Shown: in pieces, positions 1 to 8,289 of the stretch
Position numbering within the stretch: the first letter of the stretch is position 1
Layout: each line of letters opens with the position of its first letter
Assembly: GCF_945869175.1 (NCBI RefSeq)
Contig: NZ_CAMBNZ010000009.1
Span: 1 to 44,681 of the forward strand
Length of the DNA: 44,681 nucleotides
Origin: Limnohabitans sp. Rim8
GTDB lineage: Bacteria; Pseudomonadota; Gammaproteobacteria; Burkholderiales; Burkholderiaceae_C
Direction of reading: 5' to 3'
The notes under the pieces: model-generated
Told to the model about the DNA's origin: nothing
Databases searched by the model: none
What the model saw: only the letters and a program-made list of their open reading frames with translations
Position numbers and translations under genes: made by a program

Positions 1-58
1 CTGCGGGGTCGCAGTCACCGAACATCACCTGCACTTCGTAAACAACGGTTTTGCTCAT
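1..58 (-). CDS. 4HBT-family acyl-CoA thioesterase, N-terminal fragment (runs off window)
   Basis: Only the first 19 codons are visible, reading in from the left edge, with ATG at 58. The visible peptide contains MFGDCDPA, the conserved N-terminal stretch of the 4-hydroxybenzoyl-CoA thioesterase (hot-dog) family, in which the Asp of GDCDPAG is catalytic. It starts 9 bp after the stop of the upstream short-chain dehydrogenase on the same strand, so it is probably the last visible gene of the CoA-ligase operon. There it could hydrolyse an aroyl-CoA product such as vanilloyl-CoA or 4-hydroxybenzoyl-CoA. Family assignment is fairly firm; the substrate is inferred from context. Confidence 0.72.
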   Translation of the reverse strand, partial: MSKTVVYEVQVMFGDCDPA

Positions 59-67
59 GGGGGTCTC

Positions 68-832
68 TTAACGTGGGGCCATTCGCAGCGCGCCGTCCAA
101 GCGGATGACTTCGCCGTTCAAGTGGTCGTTGTTGACGATATGGCAAGCCAGTTCGGCAAATTCGCTGGGTTTGCCCAAGCGCGCAGGGAAGGGGATGCTG
201 GCGGCCAACGATTGCTGCACGGGCTCGGGCAGGCTGGCCAGCAGCGGCGTTTTGAAGAGTCCAGGTGCGATGGTGCACACGCGGATGCCGTGCTGAGCCA
301 GGTCACGGGCCATGGGCAGTGTCATCCCGACCACGCCAGCTTTGGACGCGCTGTAGGCCTGCTGACCCACTTGGCCATCAAAAGCCGCGACCGAGGCGGT
401 GAAGACCATCACACCTCGGGCGCCATCTTCCATGGGCTCGAGCCTGCTGCAAGCCTCGGCAAACAAACGTGCGGCGTTGTAGGTGCCGATCAGGTTGACG
501 TTGATCACTTTGGCAAATTCTTCCAACGGTGCGGCTTTGCCGTCCTTGCCCACCACGCGCTTGGCGGTGCCGATGCCTGCGATCTGCATCAGGATGCGGG
601 CAGGGCCGTGCGCGGCGGCTGCGGTCTCGATGGCTTGGGCCATGCTGTCCGGGTCGGACACGTTGCAGTGCACCGCAATGCCGCCAATGTCTTTTGCGAC
701 GCGTTCGGCGTTGTCCATGTTCAGGTCGAGCACAGCGACTTTGGCGCCCAGACGGGCCAGTTCACGGGCCGTGGCCTCGCCCAAACCAGAGCCACCTCCG
801 GTGACCAGTGCTGTTTGTCCTTGGATGTTCAT
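68..832 (-). CDS. Short-chain dehydrogenase (3-hydroxyacyl-CoA dehydrogenase type)
   Basis: 254 aa classical SDR. The nucleotide-binding TGGGSGLG is at residues 11-18, and Asp36 at the end of the second strand predicts NAD rather than NADP. The catalytic set is Ser147, Tyr160 and Lys164 (YSASK). The sequence resembles HSD17B10/type II 3-hydroxyacyl-CoA dehydrogenases. It lies between a thiolase and a thioesterase in an operon with a hydratase and an aromatic-CoA ligase. The likely reaction is oxidation of the beta-hydroxy phenylpropionyl-CoA to the beta-keto thioester. An AAGGAA ribosome site precedes the ATG at 832. A generic fatty-acid or isoleucine substrate cannot be excluded. Confidence 0.85.
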   Translation of the reverse strand: MNIQGQTALVTGGGSGLGEATARELARLGAKVAVLDLNMDNAERVAKDIGGIAVHCNVSDPDSMAQAIETAAAAHGPARILMQIAGIGTAKRVVGKDGKAAPLEEFAKVINVNLIGTYNAARLFAEACSRLEPMEDGARGVMVFTASVAAFDGQVGQQAYSASKAGVVGMTLPMARDLAQHGIRVCTIAPGLFKTPLLASLPEPVQQSLAASIPFPARLGKPSEFAELACHIVNNDHLNGEVIRLDGALRMAPR

Positions 833-875
833 GTCAGTTCCTTTTGTTGAGCTGGAAGCGGCGCCCTCGGTGGGT

Positions 876-2126
876 TCAAACGCCTTCGGGGTTTTCGATC
901 AGCAGTGCAATGCCTTGACCGCCGCCCACGCAGGCACTGGAGATGCCCCAGCGCAAGCCACTGCGTTTCAATTCACGCGCTAGGGTGATGGTCAGGCGCA
1001 CACCGGTCGCAGCCAGCGGATGGCCCAAAGCGATGGCACCGCCGTTCACGTTCAGCTTGGACAAATCCAGGCCCAGCTCGCGACCCACGGCCAGGGTTTG
1101 TGCACCTTGGGCTTCGTTGATCTCGAAGCGGCCAATGTCGGACAGCTGCAGACCCGTGCGTTCCAGCAGCAATCGAATGGCTGGTGCGGGGCCAATTCCC
1201 ATGATCTCGGGTGGCACGCCCACAGCGGCAGCAGCCACCACGCGGGCCAGTGGCTTTTTGTGGTTTGCTCGGGCATAAGCACCGGAGGTGACCACGCAGG
1301 CCGCGGCGGCATCCACCAGGGCCGAGCTGTTGCCGCCGGTTTGCACGCCGCCTTCGTAAACAGACTTGAGTTTGGCCAGCACTTCGGGCGGCGAGATGCG
1401 GGGGTGGGTGTCCGCACTGACTTCGGTGACTTTGCCTTGCAGTTGGATGCCGCGAGGCTTGTAGCCTTCGAGCTCGAACTTCTCGGTGATCACCGGCACG
1501 ATCTCACCCGCATGGAAACCACCCGCTTGCGCCGCTAAGGCTTTGGCGAAGGATTCGGACGCAAACTGGTCCACTTCTTCGCGGGTGATGTGGTACTTCT
1601 TGGCCAGGTTCTCGGCGGTCTGGATCATGTTGATGCCAGCAGCCGGGTCTTTCAGTGCTTCCCACATGTAGTCTTTGAATCCCACGGGCGCGCCCAGCTT
1701 GAAGCCGGTGCGGTGGTCGAAGGCGGCAATGGGGTTGCGCGTCATGCTCTCGGTGCCGACCACCAGCGCGGCATTGCACACACCCGCTTCGATTTGTTCG
1801 CCCGCCTGACGGAAAAGTTCAAATCCTGTGCCGCAAATGCGTTGGGTCATGATGGCGGGCACCTCTTGCGGCACACCGGCATAAAGGCCAATGTGGCGTG
1901 GCAAGAAGAACTGGTCAAAGTCGCCAGGGGCCATGTTGCCAGTGATGACAGAGCCGATGTCGTTGGGGGCGATGCCCGCACGTTTCAAGGCTTCTCGGGC
2001 GGCCTTGATGCCCAAGTCAGTGGGGGAGATGTGACCCAAGGCACCGCAATAGTCCACCATGGGGGTGCGCACGCCTTCGTGCATCCACACATCCGCAAAC
2101 GCGTTGAAAAATCCTTTGGCGGTCAT
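876..2126 (-). CDS. Thiolase family protein (acetyl-CoA acyltransferase)
   Basis: 416 aa from the ATG at 2126. This start follows CAGGAG by about 12 nt. An in-frame ATG at 2156 overlaps the stop of the ligase gene as ATGA and could serve instead, adding 10 residues. Thiolase hallmarks are all present: nucleophilic Cys98 in RICGTG, the NEAQ motif, GGAIALGHPLAATG carrying the catalytic His, and the C-terminal SACVGGGQG with the second Cys. Thiolases cleave beta-ketoacyl-CoA with CoA to release acetyl-CoA. Next to a feruloyl-CoA synthase-like ligase, hydratase and dehydrogenase, the inferred job is thiolytic shortening of the aromatic beta-ketoacyl-CoA to an aroyl-CoA. Confidence 0.88.
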   Translation of the reverse strand: MTAKGFFNAFADVWMHEGVRTPMVDYCGALGHISPTDLGIKAAREALKRAGIAPNDIGSVITGNMAPGDFDQFFLPRHIGLYAGVPQEVPAIMTQRICGTGFELFRQAGEQIEAGVCNAALVVGTESMTRNPIAAFDHRTGFKLGAPVGFKDYMWEALKDPAAGINMIQTAENLAKKYHITREEVDQFASESFAKALAAQAGGFHAGEIVPVITEKFELEGYKPRGIQLQGKVTEVSADTHPRISPPEVLAKLKSVYEGGVQTGGNSSALVDAAAACVVTSGAYARANHKKPLARVVAAAAVGVPPEIMGIGPAPAIRLLLERTGLQLSDIGRFEINEAQGAQTLAVGRELGLDLSKLNVNGGAIALGHPLAATGVRLTITLARELKRSGLRWGISSACVGGGQGIALLIENPEGV

Positions 2127-2152
2127 CTTGTGCTTTCGCTCCTGCGCGGAGA

Positions 2153-4003
2153 TCATTGGGGTTTGACGATGCAGTGCAAGGTGTCGGCGTGCAGCGCAGC
2201 CACGGTGTCAGCGCGGTGGCTAAGCACGGAGCGCTGGTTGATCGAGCCCTTGTCGGTGATTTCGCCCTTGTCGATGGTGGGCGGCTCACTCAGCAGGCAC
2301 AGGCGGGCGATGCGGTTGGCGCTGCCGGTGGCGCTCTGGGCCAAGCTGTTGACGATCTCTTGGAACTTGGCCAGCACAGGGGCTGATGCGAGTACCTCGG
2401 ACAAAGGCGCATCGGCAGCCAGGCCGCTCAAGGCGCGCACGGCAGGCGTCGGAAAAATCATGGCGCCAACTTCCTTCAAGTTGATGCCGGTCAGCACCGC
2501 GTCCTGGATGTAGGGGGCACCGGCTGCGATGATCTTGCCGCGCAATGGCCCGACGCTGACAAAAGTGCCGGTGGCCAGTTTGAAATCTTCGGCAATGCGG
2601 CCATCGAATTTGAGGCCCAGGTGGACATCGGTTTCATCGATCCATTTGACCGCGTCGCCGGTTTTGAAGAAACCCTCTTCGTCAAAAGCGCCCGCCGTTT
2701 CTTCGGGGTTGCGCCAATAGCCAGGCGTGATGTTGGGGCCCCGGTACCGCACCTCGGTTTTGCCATCGGTGTCCACCAGTTTGAGCTCCAGCCCGGGTGT
2801 GGGCACGCCCAAGTCGCCCGCTTGCACAAAGGGGTTGGTCACGAAGATGCCAAACGGGCCGGATTCGGTCATGCCCAGGCCCGTGCCCATGACGATGCGT
2901 TCGCCAATTTCAAGCTCTTGCGATGCGTAGAGGCTGTCCCAAATGGGTTGGGCCAATGCAGCACCCGCATAAAAGAACATCTGCACCCTGGACAGCAGCG
3001 TTTTGCGCAGTTGGTCATCGGATTGCATGGCGTTGGCAATCGCCTCGAAACCCGTGGGCACGTTGAAGTACACCGTGGGCGCGATCTCGCGCAGGTTGCG
3101 CAGGGTCTCGTGCATCAGGGCTGGGGTGGGTTTGCCATCGTCGATGTACAAGGTACCGCCGTGAAACACCGTCATGCCAAAGTTGTGGTTGCCACCAAAA
3201 GTATGGTTCCAAGGCAGCCAGTCGACCAGCACCAGTTCCTGTTCGGCCAGAACCGGCATGGACTGAGCCATTTGCTGCTGGTTGGCGCACCACAGGCGTT
3301 GGGTGTTGATGACGGCCTTGGGCAGTTTGGTCGAGCCGCTGGTGAACAAAAACTTGACGATGGTGTCCGGGCCGGTGGTGGCCATTGCCGCGTCCACCGC
3401 AGGGGTGGCAGGTGTCGCACACAGGCTGTCGAACAACGTCACCTCACGGCCTTGCACAGCGCCTTCAACCATCACGACTTCCATGCTGTCACCCGCCGTG
3501 GCGGCAATGGCTTTAGCGTAACGGGCGTCAGACGCGAAAACCAAGCCGGGTGTCACGGTCTTGAGCACATGTTTGAGCTTGTCGTAATCCACGCTGACCA
3601 AGGAATAAGGCGGTGACGTGGGCACAAAGGGCACGCCAGCGACCATGGCGCCCAAGGCCAGCAGGGCATGTTCCAGGCTGTTTTCGCTCAGGATGACCAC
3701 GGGGCGCTCGGCATTCAGGCCACGGTTGATCAGGCCTTGGGCAATGTTGCGGGCCGTGGCCCACGCTTGCGCATAGCTGATGTGTTTCCAGTCGCCCAGC
3801 GTGCCATCGGCCTGCTTCACGCGGCGCGCCATGAAGCTGTGCTCGGGCTTGACGCGCGCCCAGTGTTGCAGGCGGTCGGTCAAGCGGTCAGGAAAGCCTT
3901 GCAGCTCTTGGTCGGCCTTGAGGTAGTGTGTTCCGGGCACACCATCGCGCAAGCTAACGCGGGTCACGCCGAACTTCAAGGGGCGAAATTGGGGGGCGCT
4001 CAT
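2153..4003 (-). CDS. fcs: Feruloyl-CoA synthase-like acyl-CoA synthetase
   Basis: 616 aa adenylate-forming enzyme (ANL superfamily), near the usual length of bacterial feruloyl-CoA synthases. The AMP-binding P-loop FTSGSTKLPK lies near residues 218-230. The variant STKLPKAVINTQ is characteristic of feruloyl-CoA synthases rather than of fatty-acyl ligases, which have TTGxPKG. Downstream are a YRGPNITPGYWR motif and KTGDAVKW, the region preceding the catalytic hinge. It would activate ferulate, p-coumarate or caffeate to the CoA thioester with ATP. The gene follows the hydratase by 32 bp and overlaps or abuts the thiolase, so it belongs to the same operon. Exact hydroxycinnamate preference cannot be read from sequence. 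Confidence 0.85.
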   Translation of the reverse strand: MSAPQFRPLKFGVTRVSLRDGVPGTHYLKADQELQGFPDRLTDRLQHWARVKPEHSFMARRVKQADGTLGDWKHISYAQAWATARNIAQGLINRGLNAERPVVILSENSLEHALLALGAMVAGVPFVPTSPPYSLVSVDYDKLKHVLKTVTPGLVFASDARYAKAIAATAGDSMEVVMVEGAVQGREVTLFDSLCATPATPAVDAAMATTGPDTIVKFLFTSGSTKLPKAVINTQRLWCANQQQMAQSMPVLAEQELVLVDWLPWNHTFGGNHNFGMTVFHGGTLYIDDGKPTPALMHETLRNLREIAPTVYFNVPTGFEAIANAMQSDDQLRKTLLSRVQMFFYAGAALAQPIWDSLYASQELEIGERIVMGTGLGMTESGPFGIFVTNPFVQAGDLGVPTPGLELKLVDTDGKTEVRYRGPNITPGYWRNPEETAGAFDEEGFFKTGDAVKWIDETDVHLGLKFDGRIAEDFKLATGTFVSVGPLRGKIIAAGAPYIQDAVLTGINLKEVGAMIFPTPAVRALSGLAADAPLSEVLASAPVLAKFQEIVNSLAQSATGSANRIARLCLLSEPPTIDKGEITDKGSINQRSVLSHRADTVAALHADTLHCIVKPQ

Positions 4004-4035
4004 GCTTTGTCTCCGATGCTCTGGGGTATGCCGGC

Positions 4036-4857
4036 TCAGGCTTTTTGCACTTTGGCCGCTTTGCCTTCGAGGAAGGCGCGAACTCGGGCTTTGGCTTCGG
4101 GCGCGGACTGAGCAATTGACGAAATCAGTGCTTCTGTGAAGAAACCATGGTCTGCCGGTTGCTCGGCGATGCGGGGCAGGGCGTGCATCAGAGCGAAGTT
4201 GGTCAGGGGGGCATTGGTGGCGATGCGGGTGGCCAGCTCAATGGCCTTGGTCAAGGCCGTGCCGGTGGGCACCAAGTACTGGGCAAAGCCCACGCGCTCA
4301 CCATCTTGGGCGTTGTACACGCGGCCTGTGAGCATCATGTCGGTCATTCGGGCGGCGCCAATCAGCTTGGGCACACGCACCGAACCGCCGCCGCCGACAA
4401 AGATGCCGCGCGTGCCTTCGGGCAGGGCGTAGAAGGTGCTGTCATCGGCCACCCGGATGTGCGAGGCACTGGCCAGCTCCAAACCGCCGCCCACCACTGC
4501 ACCGTGCAGAGCGGCGACCACGGGCACGCGGCCTTGCTCTACCGCGTTCAGTGCCACATGCCAGCTGCGTGAGTGGTAGATGCCTTCACCCGCGTCGCGC
4601 TCTTTGAGCTCGGACAAATCGAGGCCCGCGCAAAAGTGCTCGCCCTCGCCGTGGATAACCGCCGCACCGGCCTCAGGCGGCAAGTTCTGGAACACATCGC
4701 GCAGGGCCTCGATCAGGCCATCGTTCAGGGCATTGCGTTTGGCCGGGCGGCAAAGGCGCACCACGGCCACTGCGCCTTGCATTTCCAAAGCAACACCTTG
4801 AGAGGCTGCACGTTCAAGGAGGGGGTGGCGGGTGAAGGTCATGCGGCGCGCGCTCAT
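4036..4857 (-). CDS. Enoyl-CoA hydratase/isomerase (crotonase) family protein
   Basis: 273 aa crotonase-fold protein and first gene of the minus-strand CoA operon. HFCAGLDLSEL and GAVVGGGLELAS form the oxyanion hole and CoA pocket. Glutamates in GGGLELAS and in LPEGTRGIF match the two catalytic Glu of enoyl-CoA hydratases. It would hydrate the side-chain double bond of a hydroxycinnamoyl-CoA. It could be a hydratase/lyase that releases an aromatic aldehyde, as in the Fcs/Ech route. However, no aldehyde dehydrogenase is next to it, while a beta-hydroxyacyl dehydrogenase and thiolase are, which favours simple hydration. No clear ribosome site precedes the ATG at 4857; ATG 4842 is an alternative. 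Confidence 0.85.
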   Translation of the reverse strand: MSARRMTFTRHPLLERAASQGVALEMQGAVAVVRLCRPAKRNALNDGLIEALRDVFQNLPPEAGAAVIHGEGEHFCAGLDLSELKERDAGEGIYHSRSWHVALNAVEQGRVPVVAALHGAVVGGGLELASASHIRVADDSTFYALPEGTRGIFVGGGGSVRVPKLIGAARMTDMMLTGRVYNAQDGERVGFAQYLVPTGTALTKAIELATRIATNAPLTNFALMHALPRIAEQPADHGFFTEALISSIAQSAPEAKARVRAFLEGKAAKVQKA

Positions 4858-4881
4858 GAGAATGGCTAAAGGGCCAAAAAG

Positions 4882-4896
4882 GTTATTATTGATAAC
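4882..4896. promoter_or_regulatory. Inverted repeat GTTAT-N5-ATAAC, candidate operator
   Basis: A perfect 5-bp dyad in an AT-rich island (4876-4910), 25 bp upstream of the crotonase start. It lies in the 235-bp divergent gap shared with the amidohydrolase gene. Position and AT content suggest the promoter/operator of the CoA operon. A hydroxycinnamoyl-CoA-responsive MarR repressor (FerR/CouR type) is the usual regulator, but none is encoded in the window. Confidence 0.3.
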
Positions 4897-5016
4897 GATA
4901 TTGTGATCAGTGCGACGGCTTTTTCTCCTTGGTGTTTTCCCTAGGATTTACGGTTCCTCGAGAAACTTTCAACCCATTGGGCCGACCCGCTGCTGGGGCG
5001 ATCGGTGGTTTGGTTT

Positions 5017-5052
5017 CAGCACGCGGTCTTGCTTGTGACGCACAGCGTGCTG
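5017..5052. repeat. 8-bp inverted repeat CAGCACGC / GCGTGCTG
   Basis: Perfect inverted arms at 5017-5024 and 5045-5052 are separated by 20 bp and lie 42 bp upstream of the amidohydrolase start. It could be a leader hairpin or a pair of operator half-sites. There is no T-run, so it is not a terminator. Confidence 0.3.
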
Positions 5053-5093
5053 GTCTTCGGCTATCGTTCTCATAACACCTGTTTGGGAAACCC

Positions 5094-5966
5094 ATGAAAC
5101 ACGAAGACCTCATCGCCATCGACATCCACACGCACGCCGAAGTGAGCTGCTGGAACCCGTTTGAAAACTACGGCGAGGAGTACGACCGTGCCGCCGACAA
5201 GTTTTTTGGCAGCAACCGCCGCCCGACCATCGAAGAGACGGTGGTCTATTACCGCGAGCGCAAGATTGGCTTGGTCATGTTCACGGTGGACAGCGAGTCG
5301 CAGCTGGGCCGCCGCCGCATCCCCAATGAAGAGATCGCTAAGGCCGCACGCGACAACAGCGACATGATGATTGCCTTTGCCAGCATCGACCCGCACAAGG
5401 GCAAGATGGGCGCGCGCGAAGCCGAGCGCTTAATCCAGGAAGAAGGCATAAAAGGCTTCAAGTTTCACCCCACGGTGCAGGGCTACCACCCGTATGACAA
5501 GATGGCCTGGCCGATTTATGACGTGATCAACGAGCACAAGCTGCCCGCCATCTTTCACACGGGTCACAGTGGCATTGGTTCGGGCATGCGCTGCGGCGGT
5601 GGGCTTCGTTTGGCCTACAGCAACCCCATGCACTTGGACGACGTGGCGATTGACTGGCCTGATATGCAGATTGTCATGGCACACCCCAGCTTCCCCTGGC
5701 AAGACGAGGCCTTGAGTGTGGCCACGCACAAGCCCAACGTGTGGATTGACTTGTCCGGCTGGAGCCCGAAATATTTTCCGAAGCAACTGGTGCAGTACGC
5801 CAACACATTGCTCAAAGACCGCATTTTGTTTGGCAGCGATTACCCGCTGATCACACCTGAGCGCTGGATGAAAGACTTCGAGGTGGCTGGCTTCAAGCCC
5901 GAAGTGATGCCCGGTATTCTCAAAGGCAATGCGGTGCGTTTGTTGGGCTTGGACAAGGCCGTCTGA
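5094..5966 (+). CDS. Amidohydrolase (amidohydrolase_2 family), candidate aromatic beta-ketoacyl-CoA hydrolase
   Basis: 290 aa TIM-barrel metal-dependent hydrolase. The HTH metal motif is at His12/His14. Further ligands fit His in FHTGHSG, His in MAHPSFPW and Asp in FGSDYPL near the C-terminus. It is transcribed divergently from the phenylpropanoid-CoA operon. In Rhodococcus (CouO), Corynebacterium (PhdC) and Agrobacterium (Atu1421), amidohydrolases of this family are reported in hydroxycinnamate catabolism, hydrolysing the aromatic beta-ketoacyl-CoA. That role is proposed here from context. Other amidohydrolase_2 reactions (decarboxylase, lactonase) remain possible. The ATG at 5094 follows a purine-rich TTGGGAAAC stretch. 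Confidence 0.7.
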   Translation: MKHEDLIAIDIHTHAEVSCWNPFENYGEEYDRAADKFFGSNRRPTIEETVVYYRERKIGLVMFTVDSESQLGRRRIPNEEIAKAARDNSDMMIAFASIDPHKGKMGAREAERLIQEEGIKGFKFHPTVQGYHPYDKMAWPIYDVINEHKLPAIFHTGHSGIGSGMRCGGGLRLAYSNPMHLDDVAIDWPDMQIVMAHPSFPWQDEALSVATHKPNVWIDLSGWSPKYFPKQLVQYANTLLKDRILFGSDYPLITPERWMKDFEVAGFKPEVMPGILKGNAVRLLGLDKAV

Positions 5967-6011
5967 TCTGTCGCTTGCGTTTTGGAGGATGCAGTTTCAG
6001 CGCCCTCAGTT

Positions 6012-6347
6012 TCAATCACCTTGCCCTGCAGGGCTTTGCAGCAACTGACCCATGGGCCAGTTGAGCAGTTCTGCCAGGCGGCAGACCACCCAGCGAGCTT
6101 CCAGGGGCGAGACCACCGAGGGCTCAGCCAGCAGCCCCAGCTCACATTGGGCCAGCACCAGTTCTTCGGTGATGCCCAATGTGAATTGCATGTTGGCGGC
6201 TTTTTTGGTCAGCAGGTTGGCCAGGTCTTCACACAGTTCGTAGCGCTCGGCCATCTCGCTCAGGCCGATGCTCGGTTTGATCTTGCCATGGGGCACGTAG
6301 AGTACTTTAAAACTCTCTGGCAGATAAAGTTGGTTGTCGTCGCTCAT
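6012..6347 (-). CDS. Conserved hypothetical protein, 111 aa
   Basis: A small acidic soluble protein with no membrane segment or signal peptide. The ATG at 6347 (MSDDNQLYLP) is preferred over an in-frame TTG at 6356. The N-terminal part (LPESFKVLYVPHGKIKPS) and the AERYELCEDLA segment resemble a short family common in Burkholderiales, sometimes labelled ATPase with chaperone activity. I see no Walker motif to support that label. It is convergent with the amidohydrolase and divergent from the ABC exporter. Function unknown. Confidence 0.6.
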   Translation of the reverse strand: MSDDNQLYLPESFKVLYVPHGKIKPSIGLSEMAERYELCEDLANLLTKKAANMQFTLGITEELVLAQCELGLLAEPSVVSPLEARWVVCRLAELLNWPMGQLLQSPAGQGD

Positions 6348-6479
6348 TGGGGGCAAGGTGGCGGGGGGCTCATAGGGAAATTTTTCTCACAGACCCCATT
6401 GTCGTTCCCAAAACTGTTCAAAGGGCCGCATGGTTTTTGACGGTATGCTAGAAGCGACTTCTTCCCACCTTTTGTTGAC

Positions 6480-8240
6480 ATGGCCACCACCCCTCAATCG
6501 CTTTCTGGTCTCGCGCCGTTTTTAAAGCCTTACCGCTTCACCATGGGGGTCGCCGCACTGTTTTTGTTGCTTGCTGCAGGCACCACCCTGGCTTTTCCTT
6601 GGGTCTTGCGCCAATTGATTGACCAAGGTTTGGCCATTGGCGCCACCGCCGAGCAGTTGTCGGGCAACTTTTTGCAATTGTTTGTCGTGGCGGCAGCCTT
6701 GGCGGTTTTTTCGGCTGGGCGCTACTACACAGTGAGCTGGCTGGGCGAACGCATCACCGGCGATCTGCGCAATGCGGTTTACGGCCATGTGCTGAAACAA
6801 AGCCCCGCGTTTTTTGAAACAACGCAATCGGGCGAAGTGTTGTCACGGCTGACCAACGACACCACCTTGGTGCAAACCGTGGTGGGGTCATCTTTTTCCA
6901 TGGGCCTGCGTAACCTGGTCATGGGTTCTGGGGCCTTGATCATGTTGGTGTGGACCAACCCGGTGCTCATGCTGCAGGTGGTGGCGGTGCTGGCCGCGGT
7001 GATTTTCCCGAGTGTGTATTTGGGGCGACGCGTGCGCCGTTTGTCACGGGCCAACCAGGACCGCGTAGCCGATTCGAGTGCCATCGCTTCCGAGGTGCTC
7101 AATGCCATTGGTGTGGTGCAAAGTTACACCGCAGAAGGCCGCGAGACCCGTCGTTTCATTGAATCGACCACGCGTGCCTTGGCTACGGCGCTGGGCCGCA
7201 TCCGCGCACGCGCTGTGCTGGTGGGCTTCATCATCATGGCCTCGAGTGCGGTGTTGCTCTGGGGTTTGTACATGGGCACGCTGGCCGTGCGCGCGGGCAC
7301 CAGCACAGCGGGCCAGTTGGGCGAAACCGTGTTTTATGTCATCTTGCTGGCCAGCGCCTTTGCCGTGCTGGGCGAGGTGTATGGCGACTTGCTGCGCGCA
7401 GCCGGGGCCACCGAGCGCCTGATGGAATTGCTGAACACCGAATCCAACCTCAAGAGGGCAACCCAGCCACAACAAGCGCCTTGGCCGCAAGGCGGCTCAT
7501 CGTTGCAGCTGCAGTCGGTTCGGTTTCACTACCCCTCGCGCCCCGACACCTGGGCGATCGATCAGCTCAGCGGACAGATCCACTCGGGTCAGACGGTGGC
7601 GGTGGTGGGGCCGAGTGGCGCCGGTAAAACCACCTTGTTCGACTTGCTGATGCGCTTTCACGACCCGCAGTCGGGCCGCATCGTGCTGGACGGTGTACCG
7701 ATTGACCAGATGGACCTTCATGATCTGCGCAACCGCATGGCCATCGTGCCGCAAGAGCCGGTGATTTTTTCGGGCACGGTGATGGAGAACATCCGTTACG
7801 GCAGACCTGAGGCCAGTCTGGACGAGGTGCACGCTGCAGCCGAAGCGGCCTACGCCCAAGAATTCATCCGCGAATTGCCCGAGGGTTTTGACACTTATTT
7901 GGGCGACCGGGGTGTGCGCTTGTCGGGCGGGCAACGCCAACGCATCGCCATTGCGCGGGCCATCCTCAAAAACCCGCCACTTTTATTGCTCGACGAAGCC
8001 ACCAGCGCGCTCGATGCGCAAAGCGAAAAAATGGTTCAGGCCGCGCTGGACAAGGCCATGATCGGCCGCACCACGCTGGTCATCGCCCACCGCTTGGCGA
8101 CGGTGCAACGTGCCGATGTGATCTGGGTGCTGGAACGTGGCCGCCTGATGGAGCAGGGCACCCACGCCCAACTGCAGGCCCGGGGTGGGCTTTACGCCAG
8201 CTTGGCGGCGCTACAGTTCAACGGCGTGTCCGGCGTTTAA
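6480..8240 (+). CDS. ABC exporter, fused permease-ATPase (MsbA/BmrA-like)
   Basis: 586 aa half-transporter that should work as a homodimer in the inner membrane. An N-terminal six-helix exporter domain (residues about 20-310) is followed by a nucleotide-binding domain. That domain has Walker A GPSGAGKTT near 377-385, the Q-loop VPQEPVIFSG, signature LSGGQRQR near 481, Walker B LLLLDEATSALD near 503 and H-loop IAHRL near 535. Length and order match MsbA-type lipid or multidrug exporters. It is monocistronic by position, with the small hypothetical gene divergent and chrA convergent. Substrate not predictable. Confidence 0.9.
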   Translation: MATTPQSLSGLAPFLKPYRFTMGVAALFLLLAAGTTLAFPWVLRQLIDQGLAIGATAEQLSGNFLQLFVVAAALAVFSAGRYYTVSWLGERITGDLRNAVYGHVLKQSPAFFETTQSGEVLSRLTNDTTLVQTVVGSSFSMGLRNLVMGSGALIMLVWTNPVLMLQVVAVLAAVIFPSVYLGRRVRRLSRANQDRVADSSAIASEVLNAIGVVQSYTAEGRETRRFIESTTRALATALGRIRARAVLVGFIIMASSAVLLWGLYMGTLAVRAGTSTAGQLGETVFYVILLASAFAVLGEVYGDLLRAAGATERLMELLNTESNLKRATQPQQAPWPQGGSSLQLQSVRFHYPSRPDTWAIDQLSGQIHSGQTVAVVGPSGAGKTTLFDLLMRFHDPQSGRIVLDGVPIDQMDLHDLRNRMAIVPQEPVIFSGTVMENIRYGRPEASLDEVHAAAEAAYAQEFIRELPEGFDTYLGDRGVRLSGGQRQRIAIARAILKNPPLLLLDEATSALDAQSEKMVQAALDKAMIGRTTLVIAHRLATVQRADVIWVLERGRLMEQGTHAQLQARGGLYASLAALQFNGVSGV

Positions 8241-8289
8241 GGGGTACCGGCCCCAACCGATACCCATCCCATTGGGCATTGCCGCCCGG

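Noticed and set aside
4907-5131. Short minus-strand open frame in the gap upstream of the amidohydrolase
   Set aside because: Low-complexity basic peptide, no ribosome site, and overlaps the amidohydrolase start.
6437-6449. TTGACG and TATGCT before the ABC exporter gene
   Set aside because: The two elements are only 1 bp apart, so they cannot form one sigma-70 promoter.
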